Below, in pieces: positions 8,713 through 17,048 of a DNA stretch of 64,000 bases. Position 1 is the stretch's first letter; each line of letters begins with the position of its first letter. Below the pieces are notes generated by a model that ran no database searches, was not told the DNA's origin, and saw only the letters and a program-made list of their open reading frames with translations. A program made the translations under genes and the position numbers. Source of the DNA: Pseudomonas viridiflava (GTDB taxonomy: Bacteria > Pseudomonadota > Gammaproteobacteria > Pseudomonadales > Pseudomonadaceae); contig NZ_UUPU01000085.1 in assembly GCF_900591205.1 (NCBI RefSeq), positions 124,001 through 188,000 of the forward strand, written 5' to 3'.

Positions 8713-9099
8713 ATGGCTTACAGCGAAAAGGTCATCGACCACTACGAAAACCCGCGCAACGTCGGCAAGATGAACGCGGAAGATCCAGATGTCGGCACCG
8801 GCATGGTCGGCGCTCCGGCGTGCGGCGATGTGATGCGCCTGCAGATCAAGGTCAACGACGCTGGCGTTATCGAAGACGCCAAGTTCAAGACCTACGGCTG
8901 CGGTTCGGCCATCGCCTCCAGCTCCCTGGCGACCGAATGGATGAAAGGCAAGACCCTGGATGAGGCTGTAACTATCAGCAACACCCAACTGGCCGAAGAA
9001 CTGGCCCTGCCGCCAGTTAAAATCCACTGCTCGGTACTCGCTGAAGACGCCATCAAGGCGGCTGTTCGCGACTACAAGCAGAAGAAAGGCTTGATCTAA
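8713..9099 (+). CDS. iscU: Fe-S cluster scaffold protein IscU
   Basis: IscU (128 aa) is the scaffold on which [2Fe-2S] and [4Fe-4S] clusters are built from IscS sulfur. The three ligand cysteines are visible in PACGDVM, KTYGCGSAIASSS and KIHCSVLAEDA, with the conserved Asp in the first motif. The LPPVK segment recognised by HscA is immediately before the third cysteine. Full length for the family. Confidence 0.98.
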   Translation: MAYSEKVIDHYENPRNVGKMNAEDPDVGTGMVGAPACGDVMRLQIKVNDAGVIEDAKFKTYGCGSAIASSSLATEWMKGKTLDEAVTISNTQLAEELALPPVKIHCSVLAEDAIKAAVRDYKQKKGLI

Positions 9100-9127
9100 G
9101 CATTTGGCGACGAGTAAGGAGTCAACG

Positions 9128-9451
9128 ATGGCTATCAGCATGACAGAAGCGGCTGCGCAGCACATTCGCCGCTCCCTGAATGGGCGCGGTAAAGGTGAGG
9201 GGATTCGTCTGGGTGTTCGCACCACAGGCTGTTCCGGCCTTGCCTACGTGCTGGAGTTTGTCGACGAGGTGGTTGCGGAAGACCAGGTGTTCGAGAGTCA
9301 CGGCGAGAAAGTGATCATCGACCCTAAAAGCCTGACCTATCTGGACGGCACCGAACTCGATTTCGTCAAGGAAGGGTTGAACGAAGGCTTCAAGTTCAAC
9401 AACCCCAACGTACGCGGTGAGTGTGGCTGCGGCGAAAGCTTCAACATCTGA
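9128..9451 (+). CDS. iscA: Iron-sulfur cluster assembly protein IscA
   Basis: IscA (107 aa) is an A-type carrier that helps deliver clusters. The three conserved cysteines are in TTGCSGLAY and the C-terminal GECGCGESF. The ATG at 9128 is preceded by AAGGAG and gives the standard MAISMTEAA start; the frame is open further upstream to 9104 but without support. Confidence 0.97.
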   Translation: MAISMTEAAAQHIRRSLNGRGKGEGIRLGVRTTGCSGLAYVLEFVDEVVAEDQVFESHGEKVIIDPKSLTYLDGTELDFVKEGLNEGFKFNNPNVRGECGCGESFNI

Positions 9452-9459
9452 GGCTATTC

Positions 9460-9981
9460 GTGGGTACTCCTTGTCATTTCGCTTTATTCGAGCTGCAGCC
9501 GAGTTTTCGGCTGGACCTCGAGCAGCTTGCCACGCGCTACCGAGAGTTGGCGCGTGGGGTGCATCCGGACCGCTTCGCTGACGCTTCCGAGCGTGAGCAA
9601 CGCCTGGCCCTGGAGCAATCGGCCAGCCTCAATGAAGCCTATCAGACGCTCAAAAGCCCTCCGAAACGCGCGCGCTACCTGCTCGCGATGAACGGTGGCG
9701 AGTTGCCGTTGGAAGTCACGGTTCACGATCCGGACTTCCTGATGCAACAGATGCAGTGGCGCGAAGAGCTTGAAGACTTGCAGGACGAAGCCGATGTGGC
9801 GGGTGTCGCGGTCTTCAAGCGTCGTCTGAAAGTGGCCCAGGATGAGCTGAACGAAAGCTTCGCAGCCTGTTGGGATGATGCAGCGCAACGTGAGCAGGCC
9901 GAACGCCTGATGCGTCGCATGCAGTTCCTCGACAAGCTCACCTACGAAGTGCGCCAGCTAGAAGAGCGCCTCGACGATTAA
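9460..9981 (+). CDS. hscB: Co-chaperone HscB (J-protein)
   Basis: HscB (173 aa) is the J-domain partner that loads IscU onto HscA. The J domain spans residues 1-75 with the HPD motif in GVHPDRFADAS and the start GTPCHFALFEL. The C-terminal three-helix domain binds IscU. The start is GTG at 9460; the frame continues upstream into iscA but that segment is the other-frame reading of iscA. Eight bases separate it from iscA. Confidence 0.95.
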   Translation: MGTPCHFALFELQPSFRLDLEQLATRYRELARGVHPDRFADASEREQRLALEQSASLNEAYQTLKSPPKRARYLLAMNGGELPLEVTVHDPDFLMQQMQWREELEDLQDEADVAGVAVFKRRLKVAQDELNESFAACWDDAAQREQAERLMRRMQFLDKLTYEVRQLEERLDD

Positions 9982-10034
9982 CCCAGTGTGCTGCCCGTGA
10001 TGCACGCCTGATAGACAGATAAGACCTGATTACC

Positions 10035-11897
10035 ATGGCTCTACTGCAAATCGCCGAACCCGGCCAAAGCCCTCAACCGCACCAGCGTCGACTGGCGGTG
10101 GGGATTGACCTGGGCACCACCAATTCCCTGGTTGCTGCCGTGCGCAGCGGCCTGTCCGAGCCGCTGCCCGACGCTGATGGCCAGGTAATCCTGCCGTCTG
10201 CCGTGCGCTATCACGCTGACCGCACCGAAGTCGGTGAGTCGGCGAAGCTGGCGGCGTCTAGCGACCCTTTGAACACCGTGCTGTCGGTCAAGCGCTTGAT
10301 GGGTCGTGGGTTGTCCGACGTCAAGCAATTGGGCGATCAGCTGCCGTACCGTTTTGTCGGCGGCGAATCCCATATGCCGTTTATCGACACCATCCAGGGC
10401 CCGAAAAGCCCGGTGGAGGTCTCGGCCGATATCCTCAAGGTGCTGCGCCAGCGTGCGGAAAACACCTTGGGCGGTGAGCTGGTGGGCGCGGTGATCACCG
10501 TTCCTGCGTATTTCGATGATGCTCAGCGCCAAGCCACCAAGGATGCGGCGAAACTCGCCGGCCTGACCGTGCTGCGCCTGCTCAACGAGCCGACCGCTGC
10601 GGCTGTGGCGTATGGCCTGGATCAGCATGCTGAGGGCCTGGTCGCTATTTATGACCTGGGCGGCGGTACGTTTGATATTTCGATCCTGCGCCTTACCGGC
10701 GGCGTGTTTGAAGTGTTGGCCACCGGCGGCGACAGTGCCCTGGGCGGCGATGACTTCGACCATGCCATTGCCGGCTGGATCATTACCAGCGCCGGCTTGT
10801 CGGCCGACCTTGACCCGGGCGCGCAGCGTAACCTGCTGCAAACCGCCTGCGCTGCCAAGGAAGCGTTGACCGATGCTGCGAGCGTTGAAGTCTCCTACGG
10901 CGCCTGGTCGGCTCAACTGACCCGCGAAGCGTTCGATTCGTTGATCGAGCCGATGGTCGCCCGCAGCCTCAAAGCCTGCCGCCGCGCTGTGCGTGACTCC
11001 GGTATCGAGCTGGAAGACGTCGGCGCCGTGGTCATGGTCGGTGGTTCTACCCGCGTTCCGCGTGTTCGCCAGGCCGTGGCTGAAGCCTTCGGTCGCGAGC
11101 CACTGACGGAAATCGACCCGGATCAAGTGGTGGCCATTGGTGCTGCAATCCAGGCCGATACCCTGGCCGGCAACAAACGCGACGGTGGCGAACTGCTCCT
11201 GTTGGACGTGATTCCGCTGTCCCTGGGCCTGGAAACCATGGGCGGCCTGATGGAGAAGGTGATTCCACGCAACACCACCATCCCCGTCGCTCGCGCCCAG
11301 GACTTCACTACTTACAAAGATGGCCAGACGGCCATGATGATTCATGTGCTGCAGGGTGAGCGCGAGCTGATCAGCGACTGCCGCTCTCTGGCGCGCTTTG
11401 AATTGCGCGGGATTCCGGCGATGGTGGCCGGTGCGGCGAAGATTCGCGTGACCTTCCAGGTCGACGCCGATGGCCTGCTCAGCGTGGCTGCGCGTGAGCT
11501 GGGCTCGGGCGTTGAAGCCAGCATCCAGGTCAAGCCGTCCTACGGCCTGACCGACGGCGAGATCGCCAAGATGCTCAAGGATTCGTTCCAGTACGCGGGT
11601 GACGACAAGGTCGCCCGTGTATTGCGTGAGCAGCAAGTCGATGCTCAGCGCCTGCTCGAAGCGGTGCAGGGCGCCTTGGACGCCGACGGCGAACGCCTGC
11701 TGGATGCCGAAGAGCGCATGGTCATCGACCTGCAGATGCAGGAATTGGCCGAACTGATGAAAGGCAACGATGGTTACGCCATCGAGCAGCAGACCAAGCG
11801 CCTGTCGCAAGTGACTGATGCCTTTGCCGCCCGCCGCATGGATCAGACGGTGAAAGCCGCACTGGCCGGGCGCAACCTGAATGAAATCGAGGAATAA
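10035..11897 (+). CDS. hscA: Fe-S assembly chaperone HscA (Hsp70)
   Basis: HscA (620 aa) is a specialised Hsp70 that with HscB drives cluster release from IscU by recognising its LPPVK motif. The ATPase domain shows GIDLGTTNSLVA, IYDLGGGTFDISIL and VGGSTRVPRVRQ. The substrate-binding domain begins around LLLDVIPLSLGLETMGG. Length and order match the family. fdx follows 3 bases after the stop. Confidence 0.98.
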   Translation: MALLQIAEPGQSPQPHQRRLAVGIDLGTTNSLVAAVRSGLSEPLPDADGQVILPSAVRYHADRTEVGESAKLAASSDPLNTVLSVKRLMGRGLSDVKQLGDQLPYRFVGGESHMPFIDTIQGPKSPVEVSADILKVLRQRAENTLGGELVGAVITVPAYFDDAQRQATKDAAKLAGLTVLRLLNEPTAAAVAYGLDQHAEGLVAIYDLGGGTFDISILRLTGGVFEVLATGGDSALGGDDFDHAIAGWIITSAGLSADLDPGAQRNLLQTACAAKEALTDAASVEVSYGAWSAQLTREAFDSLIEPMVARSLKACRRAVRDSGIELEDVGAVVMVGGSTRVPRVRQAVAEAFGREPLTEIDPDQVVAIGAAIQADTLAGNKRDGGELLLLDVIPLSLGLETMGGLMEKVIPRNTTIPVARAQDFTTYKDGQTAMMIHVLQGERELISDCRSLARFELRGIPAMVAGAAKIRVTFQVDADGLLSVAARELGSGVEASIQVKPSYGLTDGEIAKMLKDSFQYAGDDKVARVLREQQVDAQRLLEAVQGALDADGERLLDAEERMVIDLQMQELAELMKGNDGYAIEQQTKRLSQVTDAFAARRMDQTVKAALAGRNLNEIEE

Positions 11898-11900
11898 TTA

Positions 11901-12242
11901 ATGCCGCAGGTCATTTTTCTGCCACACGCCGAGCATTGCCCGGACGGTATGGTTGTGGAGGCTGAGACCGGCAAGTCCATCCTCGAAGTCGCCCATGACA
12001 ACCATATCGAGATCGAAAGCGCGTGCGGCGGTGTCTGCGCCTGCACCACCTGCCACTGCGTGATTCGCGAGGGTTTCAACTCGCTTGAAGAAGCGGACGA
12101 GCTGGAAGAGGACTTTCTGGATCGCGCGTGGGGCCTGGAGGCGACTTCTCGCCTAAGCTGTCAGGCAAAGGTCGGGACTGAAGACATCACCGTCGAAATT
12201 CCGAAGTATTCGCTCAACCATGCGGCCGAAGCGCCGCATTGA
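11901..12242 (+). CDS. fdx: ISC-system [2Fe-2S] ferredoxin
   Basis: Fdx (113 aa) supplies electrons for cluster synthesis on IscU. The four cluster cysteines fit the adrenodoxin-type pattern: three in the CGGVCACTTCHC stretch and a fourth in SRLSCQAKVG. The acidic partner-binding region EEADELEEDFLD is present. It is tightly coupled to hscA and iscX. Confidence 0.97.
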   Translation: MPQVIFLPHAEHCPDGMVVEAETGKSILEVAHDNHIEIESACGGVCACTTCHCVIREGFNSLEEADELEEDFLDRAWGLEATSRLSCQAKVGTEDITVEIPKYSLNHAAEAPH

Positions 12243-12256
12243 TTCAAGGAAATGTC

Positions 12257-12460
12257 ATGAGCCTGAAATGGGTTGATGTACAAGAAATCGCTATACAACT
12301 TGCTGAAGCGCATCCTGAGGTCAATCCTCTTACCGTGAACTTCGTCAAGTTGCGCGACCTCGTGATGGCGCTGCCGGACTTTGATGACATCCCGGATCGG
12401 GGTGGCGAAAAGGTTCTGGAGGCAATTCAGGGTCTGTGGATCGAAGAAGCAGACGACTGA
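12257..12460 (+). CDS. iscX: Fe-S assembly protein IscX
   Basis: IscX (67 aa) is an acidic helical protein that binds IscS and iron and modulates cluster assembly. The family markers are MSLKWVDVQEIAIQLAE at the start and the acidic DFDDIPDRGGEKVLEAIQ stretch. ATG at 12257 is chosen over the in-frame ATG at 12239 because AAGGAAATGTC gives a ribosome site and matches the family start. It is the last gene of the operon. Confidence 0.95.
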   Translation: MSLKWVDVQEIAIQLAEAHPEVNPLTVNFVKLRDLVMALPDFDDIPDRGGEKVLEAIQGLWIEEADD

Positions 12461-12493
12461 GCCGCCTTTTTACGCAGTTAGGCAATACCTAAG

Positions 12494-12525
12494 AACCCGC
12501 GTATAATTCGCGGGTTTAATTTTTC
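12494..12525 (+). terminator. Terminator of the isc operon, with a -10-like loop
   Basis: An 8-bp stem AACCCGCG/CGCGGGTT (12494-12501 with 12509-12516) is followed by TAATTTTT. The loop contains a perfect TATAAT at 12502-12507. The element could therefore end isc transcription and also supply the ndk promoter -10, with TTAGGC at 12478 as a weak -35 (spacer 18). Confidence 0.7.
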
Positions 12526-12552
12526 GTAAATTACCGTTTCTGGAGTTACACC

Positions 12553-12978
12553 ATGGCTGTTCAACGTACTTTCTCCATCATCAAGCCTGACGCTGTTGCA
12601 AAAAACGTCATCGGCGAGATCACCACTCGTTTCGAAAAAGCCGGCCTGAAGGTTGTAGCTTCGAAACTCAAGCAACTGTCCAAAGCTGAAGCTGAAGGCT
12701 TCTACGCTGAGCACAGCGCTCGTGGCTTCTTCGGCGACCTGGTTGCGTTCATGATCTCCGGCCCTGTTGTTGTTCAGGTTCTGGAAGGCGAAAACGCTAT
12801 CGCTCTGAACCGTGAGCTGATGGGCGCTACCAACCCTAAAGAAGCTGCTGCCGGCACCATCCGTGCTGACTTCGCTGAGTCCATCGACGCCAACGCTGTT
12901 CACGGTTCGGACTCCGAAGCCGCTGCTGCTCGCGAAATCTCGTACTTTTTCGCTGCTACTGAAGTAACCGCTCGCTAA
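12553..12978 (+). CDS. ndk: Nucleoside diphosphate kinase
   Basis: Ndk (141 aa) transfers gamma-phosphate between nucleoside di- and triphosphates through a phosphohistidine. The start MAVQRTFSIIKPDAVAKN and the active-site histidine in NAVHGSDSEAAA are as expected. The gene shows a strongly biased, highly expressed-type codon use (GCT, GAA, CGT). It lies 29 bases before rlmN. Confidence 0.98.
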   Translation: MAVQRTFSIIKPDAVAKNVIGEITTRFEKAGLKVVASKLKQLSKAEAEGFYAEHSARGFFGDLVAFMISGPVVVQVLEGENAIALNRELMGATNPKEAAAGTIRADFAESIDANAVHGSDSEAAAAREISYFFAATEVTAR

Positions 12979-13007
12979 GCATCGGCTTAAAGAGTGAGGG
13001 TGAATCC

Positions 13008-14156
13008 ATGACTACATCGACTGTTAAAACCAACCTGCTGGGTCTGACTCAACAGGAAATGGAAAAATTCTTCGACTCAATCGGGGAGAAGCGTTTCCGT
13101 GCCGGTCAGGTAATGAAGTGGATTCACCACTTTGGCGTCGACGATTTCGACGCCATGACGAACGTCAGCAAGGCCCTGCGCGACAAGCTCAAGGCCATTG
13201 CTGAAGTCCGTGGTCCCGAAGTGGTCAGCGAGGACATCTCCAGCGACGGCACCCGTAAGTGGGTGGTGCGCGTGGCGTCCGGCAGCTGCGTCGAGACCGT
13301 GTACATTCCCCAGGGCAAACGCGGCACCTTGTGCGTTTCGTCCCAGGCAGGCTGTGCCCTGGACTGCAGTTTCTGCTCCACCGGCAAGCAAGGCTTCAAT
13401 AGCAACCTCACCGCCGCCGAGGTCATCGGCCAGGTGTGGATTGCCAACAAATCCTTTGGCAGCGTCCCGGCGACCGTCGACCGTGCCATCACCAACGTGG
13501 TGATGATGGGCATGGGTGAGCCGCTGCTGAACTTCGACAACGTGATCGCGGCCATGCATTTGATGATGGACGACCTGGGCTACGGCATCTCCAAGCGCCG
13601 TGTGACCCTGTCGACCTCCGGCGTAGTGCCGATGATTGATGAGCTGGCCAAGCACATCGACGTCTCGCTGGCGTTGTCGCTGCACGCACCCAATGACGCA
13701 TTGCGTAACCAATTGGTGCCGATCAACAAGAAGTATCCGCTTAAGATGCTGCTCGAATCTTGCCAGCGTTACATGGCGACCCTTGGTGAGAAGCGCGTGC
13801 TGACCATTGAGTACACGATGCTCAAGGACGTCAACGACAAGGTTGAGCACGCGGTCGAGATGATCGAGTTGCTCAAGAACACCCCCTGCAAGATCAACCT
13901 GATTCCGTTTAACCCGTTTCCACATTCTGGCTACGAGCGGCCGAGCAACAACGCCATCCGCCGTTTCCAGGATCAACTGCACCAGGCCGGCTACAACGTC
14001 ACCGTACGCACCACCCGTGGTGAAGACATCGACGCTGCCTGTGGCCAATTGGTAGGGCAAGTGATGGATCGCACCCGCCGCAGCGAACGTTATATCGCCG
14101 TGCGCGAACTTAACGCCGCCGAAGATTTGCCGCAAATTGCTGTGAATCGAATCTGA
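13008..14156 (+). CDS. rlmN: Dual-specificity 23S rRNA/tRNA C2-adenine methyltransferase RlmN
   Basis: RlmN (382 aa) is a radical-SAM enzyme that methylates C2 of A2503 in 23S rRNA and A37 of some tRNAs. The cluster motif is CALDCSFCSTGKQG (CxxxCxxC). SAM-binding segments include MMGMGEPLLNFDNV and SLALSLHAPND. The C-terminal methyl-carrying cysteine is in EDIDAACGQL. The length matches the family. First gene of the run rlmN-pilW-rodZ-ispG-hisS-yfgM-bamB. Confidence 0.98.
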   Translation: MTTSTVKTNLLGLTQQEMEKFFDSIGEKRFRAGQVMKWIHHFGVDDFDAMTNVSKALRDKLKAIAEVRGPEVVSEDISSDGTRKWVVRVASGSCVETVYIPQGKRGTLCVSSQAGCALDCSFCSTGKQGFNSNLTAAEVIGQVWIANKSFGSVPATVDRAITNVVMMGMGEPLLNFDNVIAAMHLMMDDLGYGISKRRVTLSTSGVVPMIDELAKHIDVSLALSLHAPNDALRNQLVPINKKYPLKMLLESCQRYMATLGEKRVLTIEYTMLKDVNDKVEHAVEMIELLKNTPCKINLIPFNPFPHSGYERPSNNAIRRFQDQLHQAGYNVTVRTTRGEDIDAACGQLVGQVMDRTRRSERYIAVRELNAAEDLPQIAVNRI

Positions 14157-14168
14157 GAGAGGATCTCT

Positions 14169-14927
14169 ATGCCCTTGCGCCTTGCGCTGCTTTTGCTTGT
14201 TACCGGCCTCGCCGCCGGATGTGTTTCATCGGGCCATGACAGCCTTTTGCAAACCGGTAAGGGCCGTGACGAGGCGCGAGTTGCCTATGTGCAACTGGGC
14301 TTGGGTTACCTGCAGCAAGGTATGAGCGAGCAGGCCAAGGTGCCGTTGAAAAAGGCCCTGGCGCTGGACAGCGACGATGCCGACGCCAATGCGGCACTGG
14401 CCCTGGTGTTCCACGCCCAGGCCGAGCCTGAGCTGGCCGAGCAATATTTCCACAAGGCCCTGGCCTCACGTCCCGCCGACCCGCGGCTGCTGAATAACTA
14501 CGGCAGCTTCCTGTTCGAGCAGAAACGTTATGACCAGGCAGCCCTTTATTTCCAGAAAGCCAGCGCCGATACCCTCTATCCTGAACGCTCGCGAGTGTTC
14601 GAGAACCTTGGGGTGGCCTCGATGCGCCTCGGTCAGCGTGACAGCGCCCGCCAGCATCTGGAAAAAGCCCTGCATTTGAACAGTCGCCAGCCACGCGCTT
14701 TGCTCGAAATGGCTGAGTTGTCTTACGAAGACAGGCATTATGTGCCGGCACGTGACTATTACGAGCGTTTTAGCCTGCTCAGTGGGCAAAATGCACGTAG
14801 TCTATTGCTCGGTGTGCGCCTGGCGACAGTTCATGATGAACGCGACACGGCCGCACGTTTTGGCCAGCAACTCGAACGACTCTATCCCGGTACGCCGGAA
14901 TATCAGCAATACCTGTCGGAGCAATGA
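14169..14927 (+). CDS. pilW: Type IV pilus biogenesis/stability lipoprotein PilW (PilF)
   Basis: A 252-residue outer-membrane lipoprotein, the pilotin that helps PilQ secretin insert and assemble. The signal peptide ends in the lipobox LAAGC (Cys at 18). The rest is a run of TPR motifs, for example YVQLGLGYLQQGMSEQAKVPLKKALALD, PRLLNNYGSFLFEQKRYDQAALYFQKA and FENLGVASMRLGQRDSARQHLEKALHL. The stop overlaps the rodZ start by 4 bases, the conserved pilW-rodZ junction. Confidence 0.93.
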   Translation: MPLRLALLLLVTGLAAGCVSSGHDSLLQTGKGRDEARVAYVQLGLGYLQQGMSEQAKVPLKKALALDSDDADANAALALVFHAQAEPELAEQYFHKALASRPADPRLLNNYGSFLFEQKRYDQAALYFQKASADTLYPERSRVFENLGVASMRLGQRDSARQHLEKALHLNSRQPRALLEMAELSYEDRHYVPARDYYERFSLLSGQNARSLLLGVRLATVHDERDTAARFGQQLERLYPGTPEYQQYLSEQ

Positions 14928-15913
14928 TGAAAGCGGCGCACCCGGAAGTTGTAGCAGCTAATCGCGTAAACCCAGGCGAGACCTTGCGTCAGGCCCGCGA
15001 AAGCAATGGTTGGTCGCTGGCAGAAGTGGCCCTCAAGCTCAATTTGACCACTACGTCTTTGGGCAATCTGGAAGCGGGCGCGTTCGACAAGCTGCCTGGG
15101 CATACCTTCGCCCGCGGCTATATCCGTGCCTACGCCAAGTTGCTGGGCATTGATCAGACCGTGCTGGTCCAGGAATTCGACCAGTTCACCGGCACCGACT
15201 CCCAGGGCAGCAATGTGCATGGGTTGGGTCGCATTGAAGAACCGGTACGGGTTTCCCACACTATTTTGCGGATTGTCAGCCTGTTGCTGCTGATCGCCGT
15301 GATTGGCGGCGGCTTTGTCTGGTGGCAAGACCAGACCTCCCAGCGCAGCAAAGACCTGACCAGCAACGCCATGGAGCACGTCGAAGTCGAAAGCGCCGAC
15401 GGCACCACCCAGATTCATCCGCTGGATGAGCCGGAAGACCAGGCCGTCGTCGAAGGTCAGGCCGCACCTGAGGTGCCAGCGACCACTGAGCCAACCGCGC
15501 CGGAAACTGCTCCTGCCGAGGCCGCCGTACCCGCGCCTGCTGCGCCAGCTCAAGCCCCGGCTGCCCCGGCTCATACACCGGCTGCTCCAGTAGCGGCTCC
15601 AGCGACCACCACGCCAGCCGCCACGGCCGCCCCGGCGATGTCGCCGCCCACCACCCCAGCGTTGATCGCCGGTGACGGGCGCGTACAGATTACCTTCATC
15701 GCTGATTGCTGGACGCAAGTCACCGATGGCAATGGCAAAGTGCTGTTTAGCGGTCTGAAGCGTAAGGGAGATACTCTTGACCAGGGCGGCAAGCCTCCTT
15801 TGACGCTGCGTCTGGGCTTTGCCCGTGGCGCGCAAGTGGCCTACAACGGCCAGCCTGTTGACGTAGCGCCGTTCACCAGTGGCGAGACCGCTCGCCTCAA
15901 GTTGGGACAATAG
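14924..15913 (+). CDS. rodZ: Cytoskeleton protein RodZ
   Basis: RodZ (329 aa) links MreB to the cell-wall elongation machinery. An XRE-type helix-turn-helix lies in residues 18-80 (ETLRQARESNGWSLAEVALKLNL). One membrane helix at about 111-133 (ILRIVSLLLLIAVIGGGFVWW) is followed by a long Pro/Ala/Thr-rich periplasmic linker. The C-terminal DUF4115 domain contains FIADCWTQVTDGNGKVLFSG. It starts inside the pilW stop (ATGA) and ends 2 bases before ispG. Confidence 0.94.
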   Translation: MMKAAHPEVVAANRVNPGETLRQARESNGWSLAEVALKLNLTTTSLGNLEAGAFDKLPGHTFARGYIRAYAKLLGIDQTVLVQEFDQFTGTDSQGSNVHGLGRIEEPVRVSHTILRIVSLLLLIAVIGGGFVWWQDQTSQRSKDLTSNAMEHVEVESADGTTQIHPLDEPEDQAVVEGQAAPEVPATTEPTAPETAPAEAAVPAPAAPAQAPAAPAHTPAAPVAAPATTTPAATAAPAMSPPTTPALIAGDGRVQITFIADCWTQVTDGNGKVLFSGLKRKGDTLDQGGKPPLTLRLGFARGAQVAYNGQPVDVAPFTSGETARLKLGQ

Positions 15914-15915
15914 TC

Positions 15916-17025
15916 ATGCACGGCGAATCTCCAATCAAACGTCGCGTATCGCGCAAGATCTGGGTCGGCTCGGTGCCGGTGGGTGGCGATGCCCCCATCG
16001 CGGTGCAGAGCATGACCAACAGCGACACCAATGATGTGGCCGCCACCGTCGCCCAGATCAATCGTCTGGAAGCCGCCGGCGTGGACATCGTTCGGGTGTC
16101 CGTGCCGGACATGGACGCTGCCGAAGCCTTTGGCCGCATCAAGCAACTGGTCAAGGTGCCGCTGGTTGCCGACATTCACTTCGATTACAAGATCGCACTG
16201 CGCGTGGCCGAACTGGGTGTGGACTGTCTGCGTATCAACCCGGGCAACATCGGTCGCGAAGACCGTGTACGTGCCGTGGTTGACGCTGCTCGCGACCGTG
16301 GCATTCCGATCCGCATCGGCGTCAACGCCGGTTCACTGGAAAAAGACCTGCAAAAAAAATACGGCGAGCCGACACCGGCAGCGCTGGTTGAATCGGCGCT
16401 GAGACACGTTGAACACCTTGAACGCCTGAATTTCCAGGACTTCAAGGTCAGCGTAAAGGCATCCGACGTGTTCATGGCGGTAGAAGCCTACCGCCTGCTG
16501 GCCAAGGAAATCGTGCAGCCGCTGCACCTGGGTATCACCGAAGCTGGCGGTTTACGCTCAGGCACAGTGAAATCTGCGGTGGGTCTCGGTATGCTGCTCG
16601 CCGAAGGGATTGGCGATACTATCCGCATCTCCCTCGCGGCAGACCCTGTAGAGGAAGTGAAGGTCGGTTACGACATTCTCAAATCCCTGCGTTTGCGCTC
16701 CCGTGGCATCAACTTCATTGCCTGCCCGAGCTGCTCGCGGCAGAACTTCGACGTGGTGAAAACCATGAACGACCTGGAATTGCGCCTCGAAGACCTGCTG
16801 GTGCCGCTGGATGTTGCGGTCATTGGCTGTGTGGTCAACGGGCCGGGTGAAGCCAAAGAGGCCCATGTGGGTTTGACCGGTGGTACACCGAACCTGATTT
16901 ACATCGACGGCAAGCCGTCGCAGAAGTTGACGAATGACAATCTTGTGGATGAGCTGGAAAAGCTGATCCGCCAGAAAGCAGCCGAAAAGGTTGCAGCTGA
17001 CGCAGCGCTGATCGCGCGCGGCTGA
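15916..17025 (+). CDS. ispG: 4-hydroxy-3-methylbut-2-en-1-yl diphosphate synthase IspG
   Basis: IspG (369 aa) is the [4Fe-4S] enzyme of the MEP isoprenoid pathway converting MEcPP to HMBPP. The TIM-barrel part includes IAVQSMTNSDTNDV and RINPGNIG. The cluster cysteines are in ACPSCSRQNFDV and VIGCVVNGPGE. It depends on the Fe-S machinery encoded upstream. Start ATG at 15916, 2 bases after rodZ. Confidence 0.98.
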   Translation: MHGESPIKRRVSRKIWVGSVPVGGDAPIAVQSMTNSDTNDVAATVAQINRLEAAGVDIVRVSVPDMDAAEAFGRIKQLVKVPLVADIHFDYKIALRVAELGVDCLRINPGNIGREDRVRAVVDAARDRGIPIRIGVNAGSLEKDLQKKYGEPTPAALVESALRHVEHLERLNFQDFKVSVKASDVFMAVEAYRLLAKEIVQPLHLGITEAGGLRSGTVKSAVGLGMLLAEGIGDTIRISLAADPVEEVKVGYDILKSLRLRSRGINFIACPSCSRQNFDVVKTMNDLELRLEDLLVPLDVAVIGCVVNGPGEAKEAHVGLTGGTPNLIYIDGKPSQKLTNDNLVDELEKLIRQKAAEKVAADAALIARG

Positions 17026-17048
17026 TTGAACGAATTTAAGGATTTGAT

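Noticed and set aside
7426..9225. Long minus-strand frame over iscS and iscU
   Set aside because: Antisense shadow of two conserved genes, with no ribosome site or recognisable domain.
10041..11810. Long minus-strand frame over hscA
   Set aside because: Antisense shadow with composition typical of GC-rich mirror frames.
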